Made by a program: the position numbers and the translations under genes. The notes under the pieces are model-generated. The model was not told the DNA's origin and did not search any database. It saw only the letters and a list, made by a program, of their open reading frames with translations. A stretch of DNA of 9,900 nt from an uncultured Desulfobulbaceae bacterium. Its GTDB lineage: Bacteria; Desulfobacterota; Desulfobulbia; Desulfobulbales; Desulfobulbaceae. The stretch spans positions 1 through 9,900 of the forward strand of contig CAMYOP010000075.1 in assembly GCA_947260045.1 (NCBI GenBank), read 5' to 3'. Below, piece by piece: positions 1 through 6,421 of this stretch. Position 1 is the first letter of the stretch. Each line of letters opens with the position of its first letter.

Positions 1-367
1 GTTCGGCACACAGCTTTTGAATTGTTCCATCGCGCTGGGCGCGGAGTTGGTTGTTGCGAACGCAAAAGTCATACGTCAGGCAACCGGACCCGCCCACAAT
101 CAACAAGCACAACATCGCAACCGCGGGGTAGTTCGGCTCGCGTCCGGGCAGTGGTTCGGCAAACGCCACCATCGCACCGATCAATGCGGCCATGGCGAGG
201 GCGGCCAGCAGCGTCGCGGCGATGGTCGCTTTCACGCGCGTTTGCTGGCGCTGGCCCGCGGTGTCCAGGATTTCGCTGGCAGGTGCTTGTGCGCATTTCA
301 TCGCCAAATGGTGAACGTGAGCAGCAATTTCGCGAGAGTCAAACCAGCGAGGTTCCATGGAATGCAT
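1..367 (-). CDS. Partial membrane protein of unknown function, GC-rich
   Basis: This minus-strand frame is open from an ATG at 367-365 (alternative ATG 358-356) to the window edge without a stop, giving about 122 residues with the C-terminus missing. The first 45 or so residues are polar and look cytoplasmic (EPRWFDSREIAAHVHHLAMK near the start). Two hydrophobic stretches follow, one Ala/Leu/Met-rich beginning at KATIAATLLAALAMAAL and one at AVAMLCLLIVGGSGCL, separated by a short Pro/Gly/Glu-rich loop, then a basic tail. This suggests a small two-helix membrane protein. I do not recognise the family. The segment is 61% GC against roughly 40% for the rest, and its codons favour G or C in third position, so it has a different origin from its neighbours. 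There is no convincing ribosome-binding site before either ATG, so the true start may have been lost at the junction at about 370. Confidence 0.5.
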   Translation of the reverse strand, partial: MHSMEPRWFDSREIAAHVHHLAMKCAQAPASEILDTAGQRQQTRVKATIAATLLAALAMAALIGAMVAFAEPLPGREPNYPAVAMLCLLIVGGSGCLTYDFCVRNNQLRAQRDGTIQKLCAE

Positions 368-1230
368 GAGTCTTCAGCCTTGTAAAACACCTCAAGCGGT
401 TTGATTTCGGTTACAATGGGTGTATCAAAAGCACCCTGAAATTCCTCAATTATACTCTTGGCAATTTCCTGCTGTTCATTGTTGTGAAAAAAAATAATAC
501 TTCGATACTGGGTTCCTTTATCTGCTCCCTGTTGATTTAATGTTGTTGGATTATGGGTAGAGAGATGAATCTGTAAAAGATCCCTGTAGCTGATCTCAAT
601 GGGATTAAAAGTAATCTGAATCACTTCGGCATGACCAGTTCTTCCCCCGCAAACCTCCCTGTAGGATGGGTTATCCATAGTGCCGCCACTGTAACCACTT
701 TCCACGGACAACACGCCCCGAACTTGCTGAAAAATCGCTTCCGTGCACCAGAAACAGCCGCCGCCAAAAGTTGCAGTTTGTTTGGAGGCTTGAACTTTTT
801 GTAAAGAGGCAGCATTCATGCAGTAACGCAGACCGCTTGGTTCCGGTCCATCTGGGAAAACATGGCCGAGATGTGCATCACAGGTATTACAACGTGTTTC
901 AATTCGCTGCATACTATGAGAGCTGTCCCCATGATAGGAGATGACATTTTCTTTTATAGGTTGTGTAAACGAAGGCCATCCGGAACGCGATTCAAACTTA
1001 TCACCTGCATCAAATAATACTGTAGCACAACATACGCAGGCATAGACTCCGGGTTCAAAAAGACTGCACATGCTCGAGCTGAAAGCTGCCTCTGTACCCT
1101 GCTGACGGGTAATTCGATACTGTTCATCGGTAAGTTGAGCCCGCCACTCCTGGTCTGTTTTCTTTACAATTTGATCAGGGGGCAGGTTGCCTTTGTCTGC
1201 AAAAGTGATAATATTTTTCCAGGTAAGCAT
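298..1230 (-). CDS. msrBA: MsrB-MsrA fusion methionine sulfoxide reductase, 3' end replaced
   Basis: The product is a bifunctional repair enzyme that reduces both methionine sulfoxide epimers in proteins. The N-terminal half is MsrB (about residues 25-145). It has zinc-binding pairs Cys65/Cys68 and Cys114/Cys117, the SGWPSF segment at 83-88, and the catalytic Cys137 in RYCMNAASL. The MsrA half begins near residue 152 with the catalytic GCFWC motif (158-162) and continues normally to FYKAED (282-287). The last 23 residues are foreign and end at a chance stop in the GC-rich segment, so the conserved Tyr-His-Gln and the MsrA C-terminal tail are missing. MsrB could still work; MsrA activity is doubtful. 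There is no signal peptide, so it should be cytoplasmic. The start is supported by GGAG at 1237-1240, six bases from the ATG. The gene stands alone, divergent from the 1657 gene. Confidence 0.9.
   Translation of the reverse strand: MLTWKNIITFADKGNLPPDQIVKKTDQEWRAQLTDEQYRITRQQGTEAAFSSSMCSLFEPGVYACVCCATVLFDAGDKFESRSGWPSFTQPIKENVISYHGDSSHSMQRIETRCNTCDAHLGHVFPDGPEPSGLRYCMNAASLQKVQASKQTATFGGGCFWCTEAIFQQVRGVLSVESGYSGGTMDNPSYREVCGGRTGHAEVIQITFNPIEISYRDLLQIHLSTHNPTTLNQQGADKGTQYRSIIFFHNNEQQEIAKSIIEEFQGAFDTPIVTEIKPLEVFYKAEDSCIPWNLAGLTLAKLLLTFTIWR
365..375. other. Composition breakpoint truncating msrBA
   Basis: Base composition changes abruptly here: 61% GC to the left (219 of 360 bases counted) and about 40% to the right. 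At the same point the MsrA reading frame leaves its family pattern. It runs as far as FYKAED, where MsrA proteins continue with Tyr-His-Gln and roughly 40 more residues, and then becomes unrelated sequence. No repeat, transposase or target-site duplication is visible at the break. It may be a real recombination point or a chimeric join made during assembly; the sequence alone does not decide. Confidence 0.6.
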
Positions 1231-1656
1231 AAACAGCTCCTTTTATAATTTCGTCTGATACCAACATTAATATGTAGTATTCATAAAATTGTAGGTGGTT
1301 TCCTAAAAAGTACTCTTTTCTTAAAAACCGGTAATGCCGTTAAGGAGATAATAACCATAACAAACGATATGGTCAAAAATAACGGTTTGTGACTAGTTGC
1401 CAAACTGGAAACAATCATTTCTAACATCCGCAAAGTCTTCAACCTTGCAGGTAAGAACTAACTAAAATAATTGGACTAGAAAAGAATGATTCAACCATTG
1501 CCACTTGTCAGCATCTCGTCTTATGAACTATCCTTGAAAGAGTTGGTCTGCTTTCATTTGAACAAGACGCATCCCTATAATCCAGACAATGATTATTGAT
1601 TTGAACAGTTGGCCTGTCTTTTGAAGAAAAATATTCATCATTAATGGAGCCCGACA
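1231..1656. other. Gene-free divergent intergenic region
   Basis: These 426 bases separate the divergent msrBA and the 1657 gene. I find no convincing coding frame, RNA gene or repeat element. The only structure noted is a short inverted repeat, ACCATA...TATGGT with an 8-base loop, at about 1353-1372. Promoters for both flanking genes should lie here; the single recognisable element is the TATAAT at 1576-1581. Confidence 0.5.
1576..1581 (+). promoter_or_regulatory. Possible -10 box for the 1657 operon
   Basis: A perfect TATAAT lies 75 bases upstream of the ATG at 1657. No good -35 box stands 16-18 bases before it (TTCATT at 1553-1558 is a poor match), so it would be a weak or activator-dependent promoter, or chance. 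Confidence 0.3.
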
Positions 1657-2649
1657 ATGTTTTTTGTCAGAATGTTCAGCCTGAATAAAAAAGAATTTAA
1701 ACTACTGTATTTCATATTGTTTATATATTTAATGGTTCCCCAATACGCTTTGAGTAAACCTTGCAAGGGATACTCTGTAACGTTAACCAGTATGGGTTCG
1801 AGCAAGATACAAGTGGTTAAGGCAGTAGGTGAATTAACCGGATTACGCTTTATTGCAGCCAGAAAAATAGTCGAGTCCGCTCCAAGTGAACTGAACACAA
1901 AATTGTCCAGAGAAAAAGCAGAACGATATAAGCAACATATTGAAAAGGCTGGCGGTGAAGCTCGTGTTGATTGTATGTCTGAAGATGTGGGCAAGCAAAA
2001 TCGCATGGTTACAGTTCGTAGTGAGTCGCTTGATTCTCCAGATAAATCATCAGTTCTAAGATCACAGCATGTTCGTGTAGATCCAGATAGGGAACCTGGT
2101 CCTTCACTTGGCACCGTGACAGAGCCTGACCATCCCACAAATATTGAAAAAGTGAAATTTATCGCGTCGGCATCACATGCAAACGGTGTAAAAGATATCA
2201 CAATTTATGTGGAAGGCAAGAAGGTACATACATGCCAGGGATCTCACTGTGATTACACCGGAGGTCCATTTAAAACAGGTAGTGTCTCGTGGAACATATC
2301 TGCCAGGAGTAAGAACGGAACTGAGACCATTGGTACAGTACAACATGTGATGATAAAAGAAGCTCCTGCTTTTGGACAATGCTCAATTTCCGGCAAGGTA
2401 ACAGGATCTTATGCTGCAGTTGCGCCAGTTTTCTTCATAAACCTTTTTGGACCAAACAATGATCAATATTTCCGTGAGACGACCGGCTTTAAAGCAAATG
2501 GTCGATACAAATTTGACAAGTTGCCTCCAGGAAAATATCGAATGACTGTGAATACTCATACAAATTTAACAGTTACAGCCCATCCCGTTTCTCAAATAGT
2601 AAATTGCCAGGGAAGCGGTTCCCAAAATGTGAATTATGATTTCAGATAA
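1657..2649 (+). CDS. Exported protein with ribosomal L7/L12 C-terminal-like domain, Ig-like and carboxypeptidase-regulatory-like domains
   Basis: The 330-residue product starts with a basic N-terminus and a hydrophobic signal segment (about residues 15-32; cleavage likely near ALS-K34). Residues 37-105 follow the fold pattern of the C-terminal domain of ribosomal protein L7/L12: YSVTL, then KIQVVKAVGELTGL, IVESAP, SREKAER and IEKAGGEARV align in order with the ribosomal FDV.L, K..VIK.VR..TGL, LVE.AP, SK..AE and LEEAGA.VEV. Cys36 and Cys106 bracket the domain and could form a disulfide outside the cytoplasm. After a polar linker, about 150-238 resembles bacterial Ig-like surface domains (VKDITIYVEGKKV, a Cys pair, SVSWNISARSKNGTE). 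About 241-330 resembles the carboxypeptidase regulatory-like beta sandwich (ISGKVTG, GRYKFDKLPPGKYRMTV). GGAG at 1646-1649 supports this start. It is probably first in an operon with the lipocalin gene. Its function is unknown; binding or adhesion is only a guess. Confidence 0.85.
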   Translation: MFFVRMFSLNKKEFKLLYFILFIYLMVPQYALSKPCKGYSVTLTSMGSSKIQVVKAVGELTGLRFIAARKIVESAPSELNTKLSREKAERYKQHIEKAGGEARVDCMSEDVGKQNRMVTVRSESLDSPDKSSVLRSQHVRVDPDREPGPSLGTVTEPDHPTNIEKVKFIASASHANGVKDITIYVEGKKVHTCQGSHCDYTGGPFKTGSVSWNISARSKNGTETIGTVQHVMIKEAPAFGQCSISGKVTGSYAAVAPVFFINLFGPNNDQYFRETTGFKANGRYKFDKLPPGKYRMTVNTHTNLTVTAHPVSQIVNCQGSGSQNVNYDFR

Positions 2650-2701
2650 TTCTGTTACATAAAAAGGCAGTGAAGAATATTCAATGCTTTGAGAGAACAA
2701 C

Positions 2702-3247
2702 ATGAGAAGAATATTTATGTTTGGAATTTTATTATTTCCCGTATTTTTAAATGCTTGTGTTACCGAAAAAGGAGGCCATATAAAAACCTTGGAAACAGTA
2801 AATTTTGTCGATTTGAAGCGATATACTGGTCAATGGTATGAAATCGCCAAATATCAAAATACCTTTCAAGAAGGATGCGTTGGTAGTAAGGCAACATATT
2901 CCCTGAGTGATGATGGCAAGATTCGCGTGATTAATGAATGTTATGACAAATCGTTTTCAGGCAAGCTTCGTAAAGCAAAGGGAAAAGCCTGGGTAGTTGA
3001 TAAAGAGACAAACGCCAGACTGAAAGTTTCTTTTTTTTGGCCATTTGCAGGAGATTATTGGATAATTGACCTTGGTCAGGATTATGAGTACGCCGTTGTG
3101 GGTCACCCCAAGAGAAAGTTCCTCTGGATATTATCCCGTACCCCTGAAATGGCTGAAGATGTGTATCAGTCGATTCTAGTACGGTTGGAAAGGCAGGAAT
3201 ACGATACTGCTAAACTTATTAAAACAAAACAAATAATAGAGGAGTAA
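2702..3247 (+). CDS. blc: Lipocalin family outer-membrane lipoprotein (Blc type)
   Basis: The 181-residue product has a lipoprotein signal peptide ending in the lipobox LNAC, with Cys19 as the lipidated residue. Val at +2 rather than Asp favours sorting to the outer membrane. The mature part carries the lipocalin signature: RYTGQWYEIAKYQ (40-52) with the invariant Gly-X-Trp, followed by alternating strands with DYWIIDL, YAVVGHP and FLWILSRTP as in Blc and apolipoprotein-D-like proteins. Length matches the family. Blc-type lipocalins bind fatty acids or lysophospholipids in the envelope and are often stress-induced in other bacteria. The gene lies 52 bases after the L7/L12-like gene and 3 bases before the next, so it is probably co-transcribed with both. 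The ribosome site is weak (GAGAG before the ATG). The symbol is assigned by family similarity, not proven orthology. Confidence 0.9.
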   Translation: MRRIFMFGILLFPVFLNACVTEKGGHIKTLETVNFVDLKRYTGQWYEIAKYQNTFQEGCVGSKATYSLSDDGKIRVINECYDKSFSGKLRKAKGKAWVVDKETNARLKVSFFWPFAGDYWIIDLGQDYEYAVVGHPKRKFLWILSRTPEMAEDVYQSILVRLERQEYDTAKLIKTKQIIEE

Positions 3248-3250
3248 CCT

Positions 3251-3649
3251 ATGACCTTGAATGAATATTTTAGTGGTGTAACTGGAAAAGGGGTATTGGC
3301 AACGGCAGACGCTGACGGCAAGGTAGATGCTGCCATTTACTCAAAGCCACATATCCTTGAAGACGGTAAACTGGCATTTATAATGCGAGACCATTTAACC
3401 CATCATAATATCGAATCAAACCCCTATGCAACCTATCTCTTTATCGAAGATGGACCTCATTATAAGGGAATCCGCCTCTTTCTAAAAAAGGAACGTGAGG
3501 ATACCGACCCGGACCTGCTTGCCAAAATGACCCGGCGCCACTTGTCACCGGAACAGGACAAAGCTAAAGGTCCAAAATTCCTCGTCTATTTTACTGTGGA
3601 AAAAATACTTCCCCTGATTGGCAGCGGAAAACCAGCAGTTAAAATGTAG
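3251..3649 (+). CDS. Pyridoxamine 5'-phosphate oxidase-like (FMN split-barrel) protein
   Basis: This small protein of 132 residues has no signal peptide and looks like the PNPOx/FMN-binding split-barrel group. It shows GKGVLATADADGKVDAAIYS (13-32), a buried strand LAFIMRD, then HNIESNPYATYLFIE and the strand KGIRLFLKKERE. This is the pattern of strands and the 'N..NP.A...' turn common in these proteins, at the expected short length. Many such proteins bind FMN, F420, biliverdin or haem, and some reduce flavin; the substrate here cannot be told. GAGGAG at 3239-3244 overlaps the end of the lipocalin gene and sits just upstream of the ATG, implying translational linkage. It is the last gene of the three-gene group. 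No intrinsic terminator with a T tract follows it. Confidence 0.8.
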   Translation: MTLNEYFSGVTGKGVLATADADGKVDAAIYSKPHILEDGKLAFIMRDHLTHHNIESNPYATYLFIEDGPHYKGIRLFLKKEREDTDPDLLAKMTRRHLSPEQDKAKGPKFLVYFTVEKILPLIGSGKPAVKM

Positions 3650-3760
3650 TATTTTGCTCTTGTAATCTTGCCAAGGATTAAAGATACATTCCTGTGTACT
3701 TCCACTTGGCAGGTCAGGTACGAGCCACATCGAAAAATAAGCTGCTGCGAAATCTACACC

Positions 3761-3807
3761 CTCTCAAATGGCCCTGCATATTTTACCATCAAGGGCCATT
3801 TCAAGAG
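3761..3807. repeat. Inverted repeat / hairpin
   Basis: AAATGGCCCT at 3766-3775 is exactly complementary to AGGGCCATTT at 3792-3801, with a 16-base loop. CTCT (3761-3764) and AGAG (3804-3807) add four pairs after a small internal loop. It lies between convergent genes. Without a T tract it is not a standard terminator. Confidence 0.55.
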
Positions 3808-3908
3808 CTCAACCATTCAGAGAGAGTACATGGGCATGTATTTATTCGCCCTGTTACTAATTCCCTCTGCCTGTTCCTGCTATTGCATTGAGTTAAAATC
3901 ATTTCCCC

Positions 3909-3928
3909 TGGTGATTATCGCATCACCA
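3909..3928. repeat. Short hairpin downstream of the symporter pseudogene
   Basis: TGGTGAT (3909-3915) pairs perfectly with ATCACCA (3922-3928) around a 6-base loop. On the minus strand it lies about 70 bases past the pseudogene stop. It could be a remnant terminator; no T run follows directly on either strand. Confidence 0.4.
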
Positions 3929-3996
3929 AACATTTTGCTCAGAGTGCTTTTTATTTGAAAGTCAGCCCTATTATTTGATTATGGGCAGCCAAGTAC

Positions 3997-5330
3997 CTAC
4001 AAGTCCTTTGATTCGGTGAGTTCCTGTAAATCTCTATACATTTCTTCACGATTTTGCAGGGTGATGTAGAGGAGAGGAATAAGGTGGAAGATAATAATCA
4101 GAGCAATAATAATATCGCTCAATGACAAGACAAAGCGGAGATCAAGAAAAGGTCCAGCAAACGTTACTGTCAGGAAAACAATGCGATAATAAAAGGAATT
4201 GGTACCGCCTAAATACTTGAAACACCCTTCAGAAATATGGGCAAAAGCAGCAATTGTGGTAATTGCAAAATTATCAGGCTGACGATAACAACCATTTAAC
4301 CAAGGAGTCCCAGGCCGTCTTCAAAAGACAATGCAGTGAGATGGGCTCCGGTGAGATTTTACCAGTTGGAAATGGAGATGATCACAAGTCCCGTAATACT
4401 GCAAATAAGGACGGTGTCTACAAATGGGATAATTACCGACATAAAAGCACCCATTGCAGGAGCCTCCTTATTTGCTCCCTGGAGAAATGTGCTAATACCC
4501 ATGCCAGACATATGGGAAAAAATACCACGAGAGACGCCAAACTGCATTGCCTGCAAAACCGTATAGCCAGCAATTCCCCCACCATTAGATGACGGTAAAA
4601 AAGCATAGGTGAAAACCTGGCCCAATGCATCTATTGTCCGAGCAGGATCAGACAAAAGAATCACGATACCCGTGAGCATATAGACAAAAATCACCACAGG
4701 TGAGAGTGCTGAACAATAATTAACAATCTTTTTCAGGCCGCCCAGGATAATCATGCCGACAATAAAGGTCATCAAGAGGGCACTCAGTAAATTTGGTACT
4801 GCAAACCAATTATGGACAGCCCGGGCAAGCGAGTTTGACTGCACCAGATTCTATAAGATAACTCCCTGAAACAGGAGCTAGCCTGCGACCAGATAGGGAA
4901 CAAATGACCATCGTCCGACCATATATTTCTCTAGATAAACCATTGGCGTGGCAAAGGACAAAGAGTTTTCATCAGCAGGACGCAGCTTGATTGCCATATA
5001 GGTTGAATCCATTCGGAAAAACATGCCAAAAAGAGCTGAAATCCACATCCAGAATAATGCTCCTGGACCGCCAAGATGGATGGCAGTGCCAACTCCAGTT
5101 ATATTGCCAATCCCCACAGTTGCAGCAACAGCAGAGAAGAACGCTTTTTTGTGCGAAACCAATCGATCGCTGGATGTCGACTAATCATTTCTAAGAATTT
5201 TCAAAAATACGGGCAGACTCTTTTTCCAGGCATAGGCGCGGGTAAGATATAAAAAGATGAGACCCAGCTCTAAATTAATGAGACAAAGCAAGGGATCCCA
5301 AATCCATTTCGCTAAAGTAACAATAATTAC
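3997..5330 (-). pseudogene. Decayed alanine/glycine:cation symporter (AGCS family)
   Basis: Reading the minus strand from 5330 gives an almost continuous AGCS family protein. It shows NLELGLIFLYLTRAYAW near the start, the family hallmark GIGNITGVGTAIHLGGPGAL, NLVQSNSLA, FGVSRGIFSHMSG, then a membrane-rich C-terminus ending LPLLYITLQN-like and stopping at 3997-3999. The frame is broken by stops at 5181-5183 (TAG), 4878-4880 (TAG), 4851-4853 (TAG), 4359-4361 (TAA) and 4296-4298 (TAA), plus a one-base loss near 4267 after which the C-terminal frame resumes (AITTIAAFAHISEG onward). No ATG or GTG opens the first frame after the TGA at 5331-5333, so the start is also lost. Intact members import alanine or glycine with sodium or protons. 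Conservation between the lesions implies fairly recent inactivation. The shorter open frames within it (4359-4844, 4878-5162) are fragments of this gene. Confidence 0.9.
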
Positions 5331-5399
5331 TCACCCATCGTATCAGTTTAGAATATGATTATAAGGCAGGCTCTGTCCCTCAATTTGCTGGGAAAGAAC

Positions 5400-5415
5400 T
5401 GGATATTATTATCCA
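5400..5415. repeat. Small inverted repeat between pseudogene and TSUP gene
   Basis: TGGATA (5400-5405) and TATCCA (5410-5415) form a 6-pair stem with a 4-base loop. It is the only structure I see in the 205-base gap 5331-5535. It could weakly terminate the permease transcript, but there is no T tract next to it. Confidence 0.3.
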
Positions 5416-5535
5416 ATTTTCAATATCAGTATCAGTAATAACAATATTTTATAAAATAAAGCCAATAGAACAAGATGTTTCGGCTTGAATCAAGTGATGT
5501 TTGGATAAAAAGCTAGAAAGATAATTAGGATTATT

Positions 5536-6330
5536 TCAAGGAATTTCGGCAAAAACAATACCAAGACCGATACGAATAGCTGCCAGGGCTATGAAAATTG
5601 CCAGTAAAATTCTCAAGCCTTTAGCTGAAACCTTCTGGCTAACGAATCCGCCAATCCAGGCCGCTGGAATTACTGTCAAAATAATAGGAATTGTCAAAGA
5701 CCAGACAATCTGTCCCGTTAAAGCTTTGCCTAAAAAAGCAGCCAGAGATGAAAGAAAAACAATGGCCAAATTACTGCCTAGAGCGATTCTCGTAGGTATG
5801 CCAAGAAAAAATATCATTAAGGGAATAAGAATAAATGAGCCGCCCTGGCCAACAAGTCCACCTAAAAGACCTATGCTGCCTGCAACCAATATTGCTTTAT
5901 ATCTGTTGAAGGAAAGAACGGGGACATCTGTGAGATCATCGTTTTTTTGTACTGGCAAGACCATAATTATGGCTGCAAAGAGTGCAAGCAGAGCAAAAAT
6001 TATGAGCAGAATAGAATTTGGGATAAATTTGGTACTTACGCCACCTACCAGGGCAAAAAGAAAAATAGTGGTGCCCATCCACAGGGTTAATTCTTTGGAT
6101 ACACATCGAAATTTATGATGACTGAGTGCTCCTGAAATACATGCGACTAAACTTTGGACAATGGTCAGTCCAGCCACCGTCTGCATTGGTAAGACTGGCA
6201 AGCCAAAGAATGGTGGAACATACAGGATCATCGGCGCCATGATAATCCCTCCGCCGATTCCCAGTATGCCTGAAACAAAGCCACCGAACAAGCCAAGCAT
6301 AGCTATTATAAAGTGTAGTTCCACATCCAA
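5536..6330 (-). CDS. TSUP (TauE/SafE) family membrane permease
   Basis: The 264-residue hydrophobic protein has about eight membrane segments in two related halves. Each half opens with the glycine-rich signature of the family: GILGIGGGIIMAP (21-33) and GLVGQGGSFILIP (158-170). The central loop (about 127-145) is charged (KNDDLTD). Length and layout match the TauE/SafE/YfcA group, which moves sulfur-containing anions such as sulfite, sulfoacetate or thiosulfate across the inner membrane. The substrate is not predictable from sequence. AGAGG six bases before the ATG supports the start. It lies 91 bases downstream of selD on the same strand, so co-transcription with selD is possible. A link to sulfite or to a selenium oxyanion is therefore plausible but is only inferred from position. 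Confidence 0.88.
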   Translation of the reverse strand: MDVELHFIIAMLGLFGGFVSGILGIGGGIIMAPMILYVPPFFGLPVLPMQTVAGLTIVQSLVACISGALSHHKFRCVSKELTLWMGTTIFLFALVGGVSTKFIPNSILLIIFALLALFAAIIMVLPVQKNDDLTDVPVLSFNRYKAILVAGSIGLLGGLVGQGGSFILIPLMIFFLGIPTRIALGSNLAIVFLSSLAAFLGKALTGQIVWSLTIPIILTVIPAAWIGGFVSQKVSAKGLRILLAIFIALAAIRIGLGIVFAEIP

Positions 6331-6355
6331 ACCTCTGCCAAAAAAGTCGCAGCAC

Positions 6356-6405
6356 TTATCGGCCTCTCCTATTTCAAACAGCTTAACAATAGGAATGACC
6401 GATAA
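6356..6405 (-). repeat. Imperfect hairpin between selD and the TSUP gene
   Basis: Outer arms TTATCGG (6356-6362) and CCGATAA (6399-6405) and inner arms CCTATT (6368-6373) and AATAGG (6388-6393) are perfectly complementary. They are separated by mismatched 5-base segments around a 14-base loop. On the transcribed minus strand it falls after the selD stop and about 26 bases before the permease ATG. A run of six T follows some ten bases later, so it may be a partial terminator or an RNA processing or stability element. Confidence 0.45.
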
Positions 6406-6421
6406 AAGACGCCAAAAAAAT

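Larger units (their letters stand above)
3650..3996. other. Gene-free stretch with two hairpins
   Basis: These 347 bases lie between the convergent PNPOx-like gene and the symporter pseudogene. An open frame at 3668-3958 has no ribosome site and no recognisable protein pattern, so I regard it as noncoding. Two inverted repeats are present (3761-3807 and 3909-3928). Neither is followed by a T tract, but as the only structures between convergent genes they may help end transcription. Confidence 0.5.

Noticed and set aside
17..385. Plus-strand open frames over the GC-rich left end
   Set aside because: They lie opposite a better minus-strand frame with clear membrane helices. Long antisense frames are expected in GC-rich DNA, and their content shows no protein pattern.
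1641..2201. 186-codon minus-strand open frame
   Set aside because: It is antisense to the exported L7/L12-like gene, which has a signal peptide, recognisable domains and a ribosome site. The antisense product has no such features.
3668..3958. 96-codon plus-strand frame after the PNPOx-like gene
   Set aside because: It has no ribosome site, the composition follows a hairpin and AT-rich filler, and no domain is recognisable.
3997..5330. Reading the TAG codons of the symporter gene as pyrrolysine
   Set aside because: Two TAA stops and a frameshift are also present, no start codon remains, and AGCS transporters are not pyrrolysine proteins. Simple decay explains all lesions.
5591..6118. 175-codon plus-strand frame opposite the TSUP gene
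   Set aside because: It is a shadow of the membrane protein on the other strand. Its Lys/Pro/Ile-rich content mirrors the complementary codons.
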